A DNA stretch of 64,000 nucleotides from Bradyrhizobium sp. CCGB12 (GTDB lineage Bacteria; Pseudomonadota; Alphaproteobacteria; Rhizobiales; Xanthobacteraceae), in assembly GCF_024199845.1 (NCBI RefSeq), contig NZ_JANADO010000001.1, positions 8,482,001 to 8,546,000 of the forward strand, in the 5' to 3' direction. Under the pieces are notes generated by a model. It saw only the letters and a program-made list of their open reading frames with translations, did not search any database and was not told the DNA's origin. A program made the translations under genes and the position numbers. Positions 1 to 6,453 of this stretch are shown in pieces (positions within the stretch are counted from its first letter, which is position 1; each line of letters opens with the position of its first letter).

Positions 1-358
1 CTCAGCGGGCGGTCATGGCCTTCGCTCATGGTGAGCGAACGGCATCGCCGACCTGTTCGATCTCGTAGGTGACGAGCGTCGGGCCGAGCTTCTCGACCAG
101 CTCGGGCCAGTTCACGTTGAACGTGACCGCGAGCTTTCGCGGCGGGTCGTAGGCGAGAACCTCGCCGCTGATGTGCAGCGCGCCGTCGGGCGTGCGCACG
201 ATGAAGGCGCCGCCGAGCCGCGGGTCGACCTCGACGGCATTGCCGAAGAAATATTGCCGGCTGAACTCCGCCGAGGTCAGCGCCTGCCAGACCTTCTCCG
301 GCGTGGACGCAATATAGATGGTGTAGGCGGTCAGCGGCTTGAATTGCTCGAGGTTCAT
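1..358 (-). pseudogene. SRPBCC/AHSA1-like protein, frameshifted and cut by window edge
   Basis: This is an activator-of-Hsp90-ATPase-type SRPBCC (START-fold) protein; the family binds hydrophobic ligands, but the substrate here is unknown. The N-terminal phrase TPEKVWQALT and the following GG-x-F segment are clear. As read, the frame stops after 110 codons (at position 26) with GDAVRSP, short of the usual 140-160 residues. Restoring one base near 35-36 gives VRLTMSEGHDRPL, which matches the VRLTV phrase at the same place in the neighbouring paralogue, and the frame then stays open to the window edge. A real mutation and a base-call error are both possible. The start codon overlaps the stop of the upstream gene (ATGA), so it is the third gene of an arsR operon. 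Confidence 0.6.
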
Positions 359-825
359 TTTGTGTCGAATCCCTTGTTGAGGGCTGCGCGCGGAATGGCG
401 AGCACCTTGCCTCTTTCCAGCAGGCTCTTGAGGCCGGACAAGATCGCCGGCCAGCCGTTGGAAACGGCGCCGAGATATTTGCCGCCTTCCACGAACCCAT
501 CATGCAGCACGGTCAAACGCACGAGCGACCCGAACGGTTCGATGGTGAAGACGACGCGTGAGATCGGCTCACTGCGCAGTTCCTCGAATTTGTGGTGCTT
601 GAAGCTGTACGAGAGGCGCCGCGGCGGATCGGCCTCGAGGATTTCGCCGGAGTCGGTGGTCTCACCGTCGAGCAGAAGCGCGAAAGGCGAGCCGACTTTC
701 CAGTCGGACCGGACTTCGGCGCCGAACCAATATTGCTTCGTGAACTCGCTCGACGTCAGCGCCTCCCACAGCTTCTCGGCTGTGGTCTCGATATAGGTCA
801 CGTAGACGAACTCCGGCTTACTCAT
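355..825 (-). CDS. SRPBCC family protein (AHSA1-like)
   Basis: This 156-residue protein has the complete SRPBCC/AHSA1 layout: TAEKLWEALT near the N-terminus, a central GE-x-LEADPPRRLSYSF strand, and VRLTVLHDG followed by NGW-x-x-ILSGLKSLLE, the C-terminal helix that closes the ligand cavity. Members paired with ArsR regulators are common in rhizobia and related bacteria, and their ligand is not known. The gene overlaps the upstream arsR by 8 bp and the downstream paralogue by 4 bp, so the three are very probably translated as one operon. The two SRPBCC copies look like an old tandem duplication. Confidence 0.88.
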   Translation of the reverse strand: MSKPEFVYVTYIETTAEKLWEALTSSEFTKQYWFGAEVRSDWKVGSPFALLLDGETTDSGEILEADPPRRLSYSFKHHKFEELRSEPISRVVFTIEPFGSLVRLTVLHDGFVEGGKYLGAVSNGWPAILSGLKSLLERGKVLAIPRAALNKGFDTK

Positions 826-1132
826 CGCGCTTCTCCAACTGGCGTTTCAACTCGCTGAGCGCGGTGAGCTTGCCGCGCTCGAATTTCCTGATCCATCGTT
901 CGCCGATCTGATGGATCGGCACGGGGTTGAGATAGTGCAGCTTCTCGCGGCCATGCCTGATGGTGGTGACCAGGTTGGCCTCCTCCAGAATCGCAAGGTG
1001 CTTGGTCACGGCCTGACGCGTCATCGCAAGGCCGTCGCAGAGATCGTTCAGCGTCTGGCCGTTCCTGGCGTGAAGCCTGTCCAGCAGCGACCGTCGTGAC
1101 GCATCGGCGAGCGCTTTGAAGACCTCATCCAT
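818..1132 (-). CDS. ArsR-family winged-helix transcriptional regulator
   Basis: This 104-residue protein is a single ArsR-type winged helix: DEVFKALADASRRSLLDRL, then the recognition helix region MTRQAVTKHLAILEEANLV and the wing with HGREKLHYLNP. It has no cysteine pair of the metal-sensing kind, so it is more likely one of the ArsR proteins paired with SRPBCC ligand binders. I chose the ATG at 1132 rather than a TTG 18 bp further upstream at 1150, because the TTG lies inside the palindromic operator. It probably represses its own operon through that site. It is the first gene of arsR-SRPBCC-SRPBCC. Confidence 0.88.
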   Translation of the reverse strand: MDEVFKALADASRRSLLDRLHARNGQTLNDLCDGLAMTRQAVTKHLAILEEANLVTTIRHGREKLHYLNPVPIHQIGERWIRKFERGKLTALSELKRQLEKRDE

Positions 1133-1146
1133 GGCTGCGATAATAG

Positions 1147-1162
1147 GCAACCAAATGGTTGC
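1147..1162. promoter_or_regulatory. Palindromic operator for the ArsR-type regulator
   Basis: The sequence GCAACCAAATGGTTGC has two 6-bp arms around a 4-bp centre and lies 15 bp upstream of the chosen arsR start. A dyad of this size is what a dimeric ArsR repressor binds. The site and its autoregulatory role are inferred from position and symmetry. Confidence 0.65.
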
Positions 1163-1247
1163 ATGTCAAGATGGTGTCTTTGGCGCGCGCAATCGGCCGT
1201 GTTAGCCTTCGGGCTCAGCCAACGCAGATTGGTTCCGGGAGGACTTC

Positions 1248-2696
1248 ATGTTCCGTTGCGTCTTGACTGCTGCCTGCCTCGTCTTTTTTGCCGGCAGCAC
1301 GGCCGTTCACGCCCAAAAACAGCAAGTGATCGGCGCGCCGCCGGAAGCTTCCAACATGAAGCTGGTCGGCATGAACGACCTTCAGGCGCGCAGCGCCTAT
1401 CAGCCGACCATCCATCATCAGGGCGATCGCTGGATCGCCTATATCGGCCATCACGGCGGCACCGACGACGTGCCCAACCCCGTCAACCCGATGACGGGCA
1501 AGGCCGAGCCGAACGGCACCTCCATCGTCGACGTCACCGACCCCGCGCGGCCGAAATATCTGCGGCACCTGCCGGGGCAGGAAGGCAAGTACGAATCCGG
1601 CGGCGCGCAGATGGTACGCATCTGCGACGGCAAGTCGTTGCCGAAGGGCGATCCGAATGCGGTCTACATGCTGCGCACTTTCGGGAGCGAGGCACATGAG
1701 ATCTGGAATGTCGCCGACCCCGCCAATCCCGTGCTCGTCACGCGCATCGGCGGGTTGAAGGACACGCACAAGAGCTGGTGGGAATGCAACACCGGCATTG
1801 CCTTTCTCGTCTCCGGCGCGCCGGACTGGCGCACGCGGCGCATGACGCAGATCTACGATCTCTCCGATCCCGCGCGTCCGCAGAAAATCCGCGACTTCGG
1901 CCTGCCGGGTCAGGAGCCGGGCGCGACCGGCGCGGTGCCGACCGAGCTGCACGGGCCGATCTCGACCGGGCCCGACGGCAATCGCGTCTTCTTCGGCTAT
2001 GGCACCAACAAGGGCGGCATCCTGCAGATCGTCGATCGCGAGAAGCTCCTGAACGGCCCGAAGGAGCCGACGCCGGATAATCTGCGCTATCCCGAGATCT
2101 CGCGCATGCCGATGTCCGCTTTCAACGGCGCGCATACCACGTTTCCGATGCTCGACATGCCCATTGCCGAATTTGCCGAGGACAAGGATGGCAAGACCCG
2201 CGACATCGTGATGATCGTGGACGAGGCGATCCTGAACGAATGCGGCGAGGCGCGGCAGATGGTCTGGTTCGCGGACGTCACCACCGAGACGCGGCCGATG
2301 ATGATCTCGAGCTATACCGTGCCGGAGGCGAGCGGGCAGTTCTGCCAGCGCGGCGGCCGCTTCGGCTCGCATTCGTCGAACGAGAGCATGGCGCCGGTCT
2401 ACTACAAGAAAATGGCCTTCATCGCCTTCTTCAATGCCGGCGTGCGCGCGGTCGACATCCGCGATCCCTATCACCCCAAGGAAGTCGGCTATTTCATTCC
2501 GTCGATCACCGCTGCCACCGACAAGCGGTGCATCCCGGTCGAGGGCGGTGAGCGCTGCAAAGTGGCGATCCAGACCAACAATGTCGAGACCGATGACCGC
2601 GGCTACATCTACATCGTCGATCGCGCCAATACCGGCCTGCATATCCTCGAGCTGACCGGGCCGGCGCGCGCGGTCGCCGGCCTGCCGAAGAACTGA
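1248..2696 (+). CDS. Exported LVIVD-repeat (beta-propeller-like) protein
   Basis: This 482-residue protein starts with a signal peptide (residues 1-22, ending VHA) and then carries several repeats of the LVIVD type, seen as phrases such as VDVTDPARPKYLRHLPG, IWNVADPANPVLVTRIGG, IYDLSDPARPQKIRDFG and VDIRDPYHPKEVGYF. Such repeats build WD40-like propellers in exported proteins. A conserved EC-N near residue 178 and C-x-RGG-RFG later suggest disulphides. A GGAGG site at 1238-1242 fits the ATG at 1248. The substrate or partner is unknown. A second exported protein follows after 2 bp, so the two probably act together in the periplasm. Confidence 0.82.
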   Translation: MFRCVLTAACLVFFAGSTAVHAQKQQVIGAPPEASNMKLVGMNDLQARSAYQPTIHHQGDRWIAYIGHHGGTDDVPNPVNPMTGKAEPNGTSIVDVTDPARPKYLRHLPGQEGKYESGGAQMVRICDGKSLPKGDPNAVYMLRTFGSEAHEIWNVADPANPVLVTRIGGLKDTHKSWWECNTGIAFLVSGAPDWRTRRMTQIYDLSDPARPQKIRDFGLPGQEPGATGAVPTELHGPISTGPDGNRVFFGYGTNKGGILQIVDREKLLNGPKEPTPDNLRYPEISRMPMSAFNGAHTTFPMLDMPIAEFAEDKDGKTRDIVMIVDEAILNECGEARQMVWFADVTTETRPMMISSYTVPEASGQFCQRGGRFGSHSSNESMAPVYYKKMAFIAFFNAGVRAVDIRDPYHPKEVGYFIPSITAATDKRCIPVEGGERCKVAIQTNNVETDDRGYIYIVDRANTGLHILELTGPARAVAGLPKN

Positions 2697-2698
2697 CG

Positions 2699-3235
2699 AT
2701 GCGGCGCGCGGCAGCGATCGCGGGCGTGGTGATCGCGCTCGGTGTGTCCGGCGTCGGCGCCTATCGGCTCGCGCCGCCGGTGCAGGAATCGGCGCATTGG
2801 CGCGAGATCGCCTGGCCATTCCCACGCGATGGCTGGCCTGCGGGGCGGGCGTTCCGCTGCGACGGTGCCTGCGCGGGCGCCGAGCTCTATGTGCGCGCCA
2901 AGCGCGGCTTCTGCAATTGCGACCGCGGCGTTGCCGATGACGACGAGGTCGATCGCGTGGCCGACATCGATCTGATCGGCCCGCGCTTTGCGGCGGTCGC
3001 GCCGGGCGAGGAGGTGGAGCTTGGCGAGATGCGCGGCCGCGCGAGACGCTACGATCTCGCCATGCCCGACGGCGCCCGCACCGCGATCGGTGTTGCCGTC
3101 TCGCGCCGCTGCGATCTTTTTATTGCGGCCGTGCAGGGGCGCGGGGAAGCGAGCGCGATGCAGCGCGCGGCGCTCGCGTTCCTCAAGACGCAGGAGATGA
3201 GGACATGGGTGACGGCGGCGCTGGATGGAAGATGA
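2699..3235 (+). CDS. Exported hypothetical protein, cysteine-containing
   Basis: This 178-residue protein begins with a hydrophobic signal-anchor segment (residues about 4-21) and then a soluble domain with the clustered cysteines RCDGAC and FCNCDRG, which are likely paired in the periplasm. I do not recognise the family. It starts 2 bp after the stop of the LVIVD-repeat gene and is therefore very probably co-transcribed and functionally linked with it. Composition is like that of its neighbours. Confidence 0.72.
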   Translation: MRRAAAIAGVVIALGVSGVGAYRLAPPVQESAHWREIAWPFPRDGWPAGRAFRCDGACAGAELYVRAKRGFCNCDRGVADDDEVDRVADIDLIGPRFAAVAPGEEVELGEMRGRARRYDLAMPDGARTAIGVAVSRRCDLFIAAVQGRGEASAMQRAALAFLKTQEMRTWVTAALDGR

Positions 3236-3248
3236 GGCACGCTCTTCG

Positions 3249-3387
3249 CCTCTCCCCGCTTGCGGGGAGAGGCCGGAGCGCATCGCAGATGCGATCCGGG
3301 TGAGGGGGAGTTTCCGCGAGTCCAACTATCACCGTCCCCGGGGAGATTCCCCCTCACCCTAACCCTCTCCCCGCAAGCGGGGAGAGG
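3249..3387. repeat. Intergenic palindromic repeat, CTCTCCCCG family
   Basis: Two near-identical palindromes with arms CCTCTCCCCG and CGGGGAGAGG (3249-3272 and 3364-3387) flank an inner inverted pair (GGGTGAGGGGGA and CCCCCTCACCC). The whole unit can fold as one long hairpin. The same design recurs at 15399-15529, and a shorter copy is at 11560-11584. No gene is visible inside. Confidence 0.8.
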
Positions 3388-3455
3388 GGATAAGCGCGCT
3401 TCCGTTCCCGCAGCCGCCATGCATTAATGCGCACAAACCTCAGCGAGTCCCTCCC

Positions 3456-4076
3456 ATGATGTCCATGCAAGCCTATCTCGCCTTCGTCGCCGCCTGCATT
3501 GCGCTGGCGCTGCTGCCGGGGCCGATCGTCACCCTCGTCATCGCCAATGGCCTGCGCCACGGCACCCGCGCAGCGCTCACCAACGTTGCCGGCGCGCAAG
3601 CGGGCCTTGCCATCGTCATCGGCATCGTCGCGGTCGGCCTGACCTCGCTGATGGCGACCATGGGCTACTGGTTCGATTGGGTGCGTTTTGCCGGCGCCGC
3701 CTATCTGGTCTGGCTCGGCATCAGGCTGATCTGGGCGCCGGTCGAGGGCGTTGATGTCGACGCGCCGCCTCCGCCGCCGCGCGGCGGTTTCTTCCTGCAA
3801 GGGTTCCTGGTGCTGCTGTCGAACCCGAAGGTGCTGGTGTTCTTCGGCGCCTTCATTCCGCAGTTCATGGACATGAACCAGCCGCACTTTCCGCAAGTCG
3901 CGCTGCTGGGCGCCACCTTCATGGTGACCGCCGTCATGACGGACGCGCTCTATGCGATCGCCGCCGGCCGCGCCCGAAAATTCTTCTCGGCGCGCCGCAC
4001 GCGAATGATGTCGCGTATCTCCGGCGGCTTCATGATCGGCGGCGGCATCTGGCTGGCGCTGACCAGGGCGAAGTGA
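3456..4076 (+). CDS. LysE/RhtB-family amino-acid exporter
   Basis: This 206-residue inner-membrane protein has the six-helix pattern of the LysE family, with the early LLPGPIVTLVIANGLRHG segment typical of the first helix and loop, and the later SNPKVLVFFGAFIPQF segment. These proteins export amino acids or derivatives using the proton gradient. A proline-rich cytoplasmic loop (PPPPPRGGFF) lies near residue 107. It stands alone between repeats and a convergent hydrolase gene. The substrate cannot be told from sequence. Confidence 0.88.
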   Translation: MMSMQAYLAFVAACIALALLPGPIVTLVIANGLRHGTRAALTNVAGAQAGLAIVIGIVAVGLTSLMATMGYWFDWVRFAGAAYLVWLGIRLIWAPVEGVDVDAPPPPPRGGFFLQGFLVLLSNPKVLVFFGAFIPQFMDMNQPHFPQVALLGATFMVTAVMTDALYAIAAGRARKFFSARRTRMMSRISGGFMIGGGIWLALTRAK

Positions 4077-4079
4077 GAT

Positions 4080-4883
4080 CTACACCAACAGCTGCGCCTC
4101 CAGCTCCACCTCGATCTCCGCAAAAATCCGCGCCAGCCGCTCGGCCCATTGCTGCTGGCCGGACTGGTCGGCGATGAGATCCTGGCGGATCTCGATGCCG
4201 GTGTTGACGAGGCCGCGCGCCTCGCCGTGCACGGGAATGGTGTAGTCGGTGAGGTCGTTCACCGCATAGGGCTCGTTGTCGCCGACGACGAGATCGCCTT
4301 CGCTGCGGAGATGTTTGAGAAGCCGCTGCGGCAGCACGGTGTCGCGGTTGTACAGCGCACCGATGTGCCAGGGCCGGGCCACGCCGGCATAGACCGGCGT
4401 GAAACTGTGCAGCGAGACCAGCACGGTCGGCCGCTCGTCGTGCAGGCGGCGGTTGATCGCGGCGTCGATGCGATCATGATAGGGCGCGAAGATCTCGCGC
4501 CGCCGCGCCTCGCGCTCCCATTCCGAAATCCCTTTGTTGCGCGGGATCGCGGTGGCTTCGGAGATGACGGGGATCGAGCTCGCCGCGACGGGTGGGCGAT
4601 TGCAGTCGATCACGAGCCGCGAATAACGCTGCGCGATCAGATGCGCATCGAGCATTCTTGCCAGGCGCTCGGCGACGCCGGCGATGCCGATGTCCCAGCC
4701 GATGTGCCTGACGAGCTCGCTTTCCGCGATGCCGAGATCGCCGAGCGCGCGCGGCAGCACCCGCCCGTAATGATCCGAGGTGAGCAGGAAGGGCGATTGT
4801 CCCTCCGCATTCACCTCATGCACCGGCGGAATGTCACCCTCGCCGAGCAGTTGATCGGCGGCCTCAGTCGTGTGCAGGTCCAT
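4080..4883 (-). CDS. N-formylglutamate amidohydrolase family protein
   Basis: This 267-residue protein matches the N-formylglutamate amidohydrolase (FGase) family, zinc amidohydrolases that release glutamate and formate in histidine degradation. Supporting segments are PFLLTSDHYGRVLPRALGDL, HIGWDIG, LVIDCNRP, VSLHSFTPVY and the C-terminal GLVNTGIEIRQDLI, which together form the metal and substrate site. No other hut genes are near, so a role outside histidine degradation is possible. It is convergent with the LysE gene, only 3 bp apart. Confidence 0.86.
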   Translation of the reverse strand: MDLHTTEAADQLLGEGDIPPVHEVNAEGQSPFLLTSDHYGRVLPRALGDLGIAESELVRHIGWDIGIAGVAERLARMLDAHLIAQRYSRLVIDCNRPPVAASSIPVISEATAIPRNKGISEWEREARRREIFAPYHDRIDAAINRRLHDERPTVLVSLHSFTPVYAGVARPWHIGALYNRDTVLPQRLLKHLRSEGDLVVGDNEPYAVNDLTDYTIPVHGEARGLVNTGIEIRQDLIADQSGQQQWAERLARIFAEIEVELEAQLLV

Positions 4884-5000
4884 CCTGATTGCCTATGGAA
4901 AGGTCGCCCCGAAAGTCGGGCGGGGGTCGGTATAGATTGGTTCGCACAAAATCACCATCATCGACCGAGGATGCCGCTAAGGGCGCGCACTGCCTCCACA

Positions 5001-5124
5001 CCGTCGTCCTAGCGAAAGCCAGGACCCATTACCCCGACTGCCAGCGTGGCCGGCGCTGGCGCTGTCAGCTTGCCCATTGCGGCGTTCGGTGGCTATGGGT
5101 CCTGGCGTTCGCCAGGACGACAGC
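5001..5124. repeat. Intergenic inverted repeat, CGTCCT-GGACCCAT family
   Basis: The element opens with CGTCGTCCTAGCGAAAGCC followed by AGGACCCATTACC and closes with the inverted form (TATGGGTCCTGGCGTTCGCC then AGGACGAC). Each end is itself a small hairpin. Related copies occur at 13171-13336 and, in short form, at 21890-21934. Confidence 0.78.
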
Positions 5125-5172
5125 GAACATGCGCCGCTGTCGTTCCGCACCATTGCCAGCTATAGAGCGCCC

Positions 5173-5571
5173 ATGACCACCGATCGTCTCTTCGTCTACG
5201 GCACCCTGATGCGCGGCTTCGATCATCCGATGGCGCGGCTGCTCGCCGCTCATGCGGATTTCCTGAGCGAAGCGACCTGCCGCGGCCGGCTGCTCCTCAT
5301 CAAGCATTATCCGGGATTGCTGCTATCGGACGCGCCGTCCGATCGCGTCCACGGCGAGCTCTTTCACCTGCGCGCGGGCGACGAACTCCTGCGCGAGCTC
5401 GACATGTACGAGGCCTGCGGCGAGGGTTTTCCGGAGCCGACCGAATATCTGCGCCAGCTGATCGACGTGATGCTGCCGGATGGCACCAGCGGCAAGGCCT
5501 GGACCTATGTCTACAACTGGCCCGTCACCGGCCTGCCGATCATCGAGTCCGGCCGCTTCCTCGACCATTAG
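5173..5571 (+). CDS. Gamma-glutamylcyclotransferase-like (AIG2/YtfP fold) protein
   Basis: This protein of 132 residues has the AIG2-like cyclotransferase fold, marked by the N-terminal FVYGTLMRGF (the YGxL substrate loop), VHGELFHL and LDMYEACGEGF. Related enzymes turn gamma-glutamyl amino acids into 5-oxoproline and an amino acid. The open frame extends upstream to 5077, but that part lies in an intergenic repeat, so I place the start at the ATG at 5173, directly before the conserved TTDRLFVYGT. It is monocistronic. Confidence 0.85.
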   Translation: MTTDRLFVYGTLMRGFDHPMARLLAAHADFLSEATCRGRLLLIKHYPGLLLSDAPSDRVHGELFHLRAGDELLRELDMYEACGEGFPEPTEYLRQLIDVMLPDGTSGKAWTYVYNWPVTGLPIIESGRFLDH

Positions 5572-5575
5572 TTCT

Positions 5576-5672
5576 TGAGCATGATTTCCGCGCAAACGCG
5601 TTCCGCGTTTGTCGCGAGGGAAAACCGCTGCGCACTTTGCGCTAGCGCGGCCCTTTGAGTCCGGATCATGCG
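5576..5672. repeat. Intergenic repeat, GAGCATGAT-ATCATGCGC family
   Basis: This element begins TGAGCATGATTTCCGCG, contains an inner palindrome (AAACGCG-TTCC-CGCGTTT type), then GGGAAAACCGCTGCGCAC and ends CCGGATCATGCGCT. Similar ends occur at 17359-17409 (a short copy) and, in the opposite orientation, at 63008-63082. It lies immediately downstream of two convergent genes. Confidence 0.78.
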
Positions 5673-6236
5673 CTAAGCCGACAGCACTTCCTTCACCACG
5701 CGCACGTCGACCTCGCGCTCGACATATGTCCACTCCTCGGTCTGCCTGAGCATCGCCACCAGCTCCTCGAACAGTGAGGCGTCAACCGGTGCGAATTCGA
5801 ACCAGGTCAAGAAGTCGAAGGGACCGCCGAGGTCGCGGCAGTGATAGAGCTGCCGCGCGATCGCCGGCAAATAGCGCAGGCTGCTCGCGATGTGGTGCGA
5901 TCTGTCCTCGAAGATATGGCGGCGCTCTTCCTGCGTCAGCTCCCACCAGGCCTGCGATTTGCGGATCGGGATCAACGCCGCGCTGGTTGCGTCCAACCGG
6001 CCGAGGCCGGCCTGCACGGCATCGAGCTGCTGCTTCTCAGGCCGTTCGGTGTAGCGCAAGCTGCTGGCGACGCCGGCCAGCCGCCAGGCGTTGCGCGAGG
6101 GCACGAGCGGCAATGAGACGGCCTCGCTGTCGGTCACCGACAGCGCCGGCACGAAGGGCAGGGGCTCGCCCGTCACGGGCGAAAGCGACGTCACGCGCCA
6201 ACCCCCGCTGTGGCCGCCTCGAAACGTCCTGAACAT
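5673..6236 (-). CDS. Chlorite dismutase-like haem protein
   Basis: This protein of 187 residues resembles the short, dimeric branch of the chlorite dismutase superfamily. The N-terminal FRGGHSGGWRVTSLSPVTGE and the C-terminal SSLRYLPAIARQLYHCRDLG and FDFLTWFEFAP segments are typical. A histidine and an arginine 13 residues apart (H in SHHIASS, R in AIARQ) fit the proximal ligand and distal arginine of characterised short enzymes; this residue match is from memory of the family. Members may detoxify chlorite or act on other oxidants. I use the ATG at 6236 because it matches the usual N-terminus. An ATG at 6275 with a GGAAGGA site would add 13 residues. Confidence 0.75.
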   Translation of the reverse strand: MFRTFRGGHSGGWRVTSLSPVTGEPLPFVPALSVTDSEAVSLPLVPSRNAWRLAGVASSLRYTERPEKQQLDAVQAGLGRLDATSAALIPIRKSQAWWELTQEERRHIFEDRSHHIASSLRYLPAIARQLYHCRDLGGPFDFLTWFEFAPVDASLFEELVAMLRQTEEWTYVEREVDVRVVKEVLSA

Positions 6237-6287
6237 GGGGATATGGAAGCGCGGAACCGGGCCGGGTTCAAGCATTTCTGCTGTCCT

Positions 6288-6322
6288 TCCGGGCTCGATG
6301 CTCCGCATCGCCCCGGAATGAC
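6288..6322. repeat. Short palindromic repeat TTCCGGG-CCCGGAA
   Basis: The arms TTCCGGGCTCGATGC and GCATCGCCCCGGAA form an imperfect hairpin ending in TGAC. It abuts the start region of the chlorite dismutase-like gene. I see no second copy in the window. Confidence 0.5.
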
Positions 6323-6453
6323 AGTGGGAAGGCGGGGCCCTGTGAATAGGTCGAATAACTCGGATAAGCCCGACAAACCTGGCCTTTGGCCGGGCCGCAC
6401 CTATATCCCTGATCCCCAGCCCGACTCACCCGGTTTCGCGCTACACACAGGCC

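Noticed and set aside
1133..1150. TTG at 1150 as the start of the ArsR regulator.
   Set aside because: It lies within the palindromic operator and adds six residues outside the conserved domain; the ATG at 1132 is better placed.
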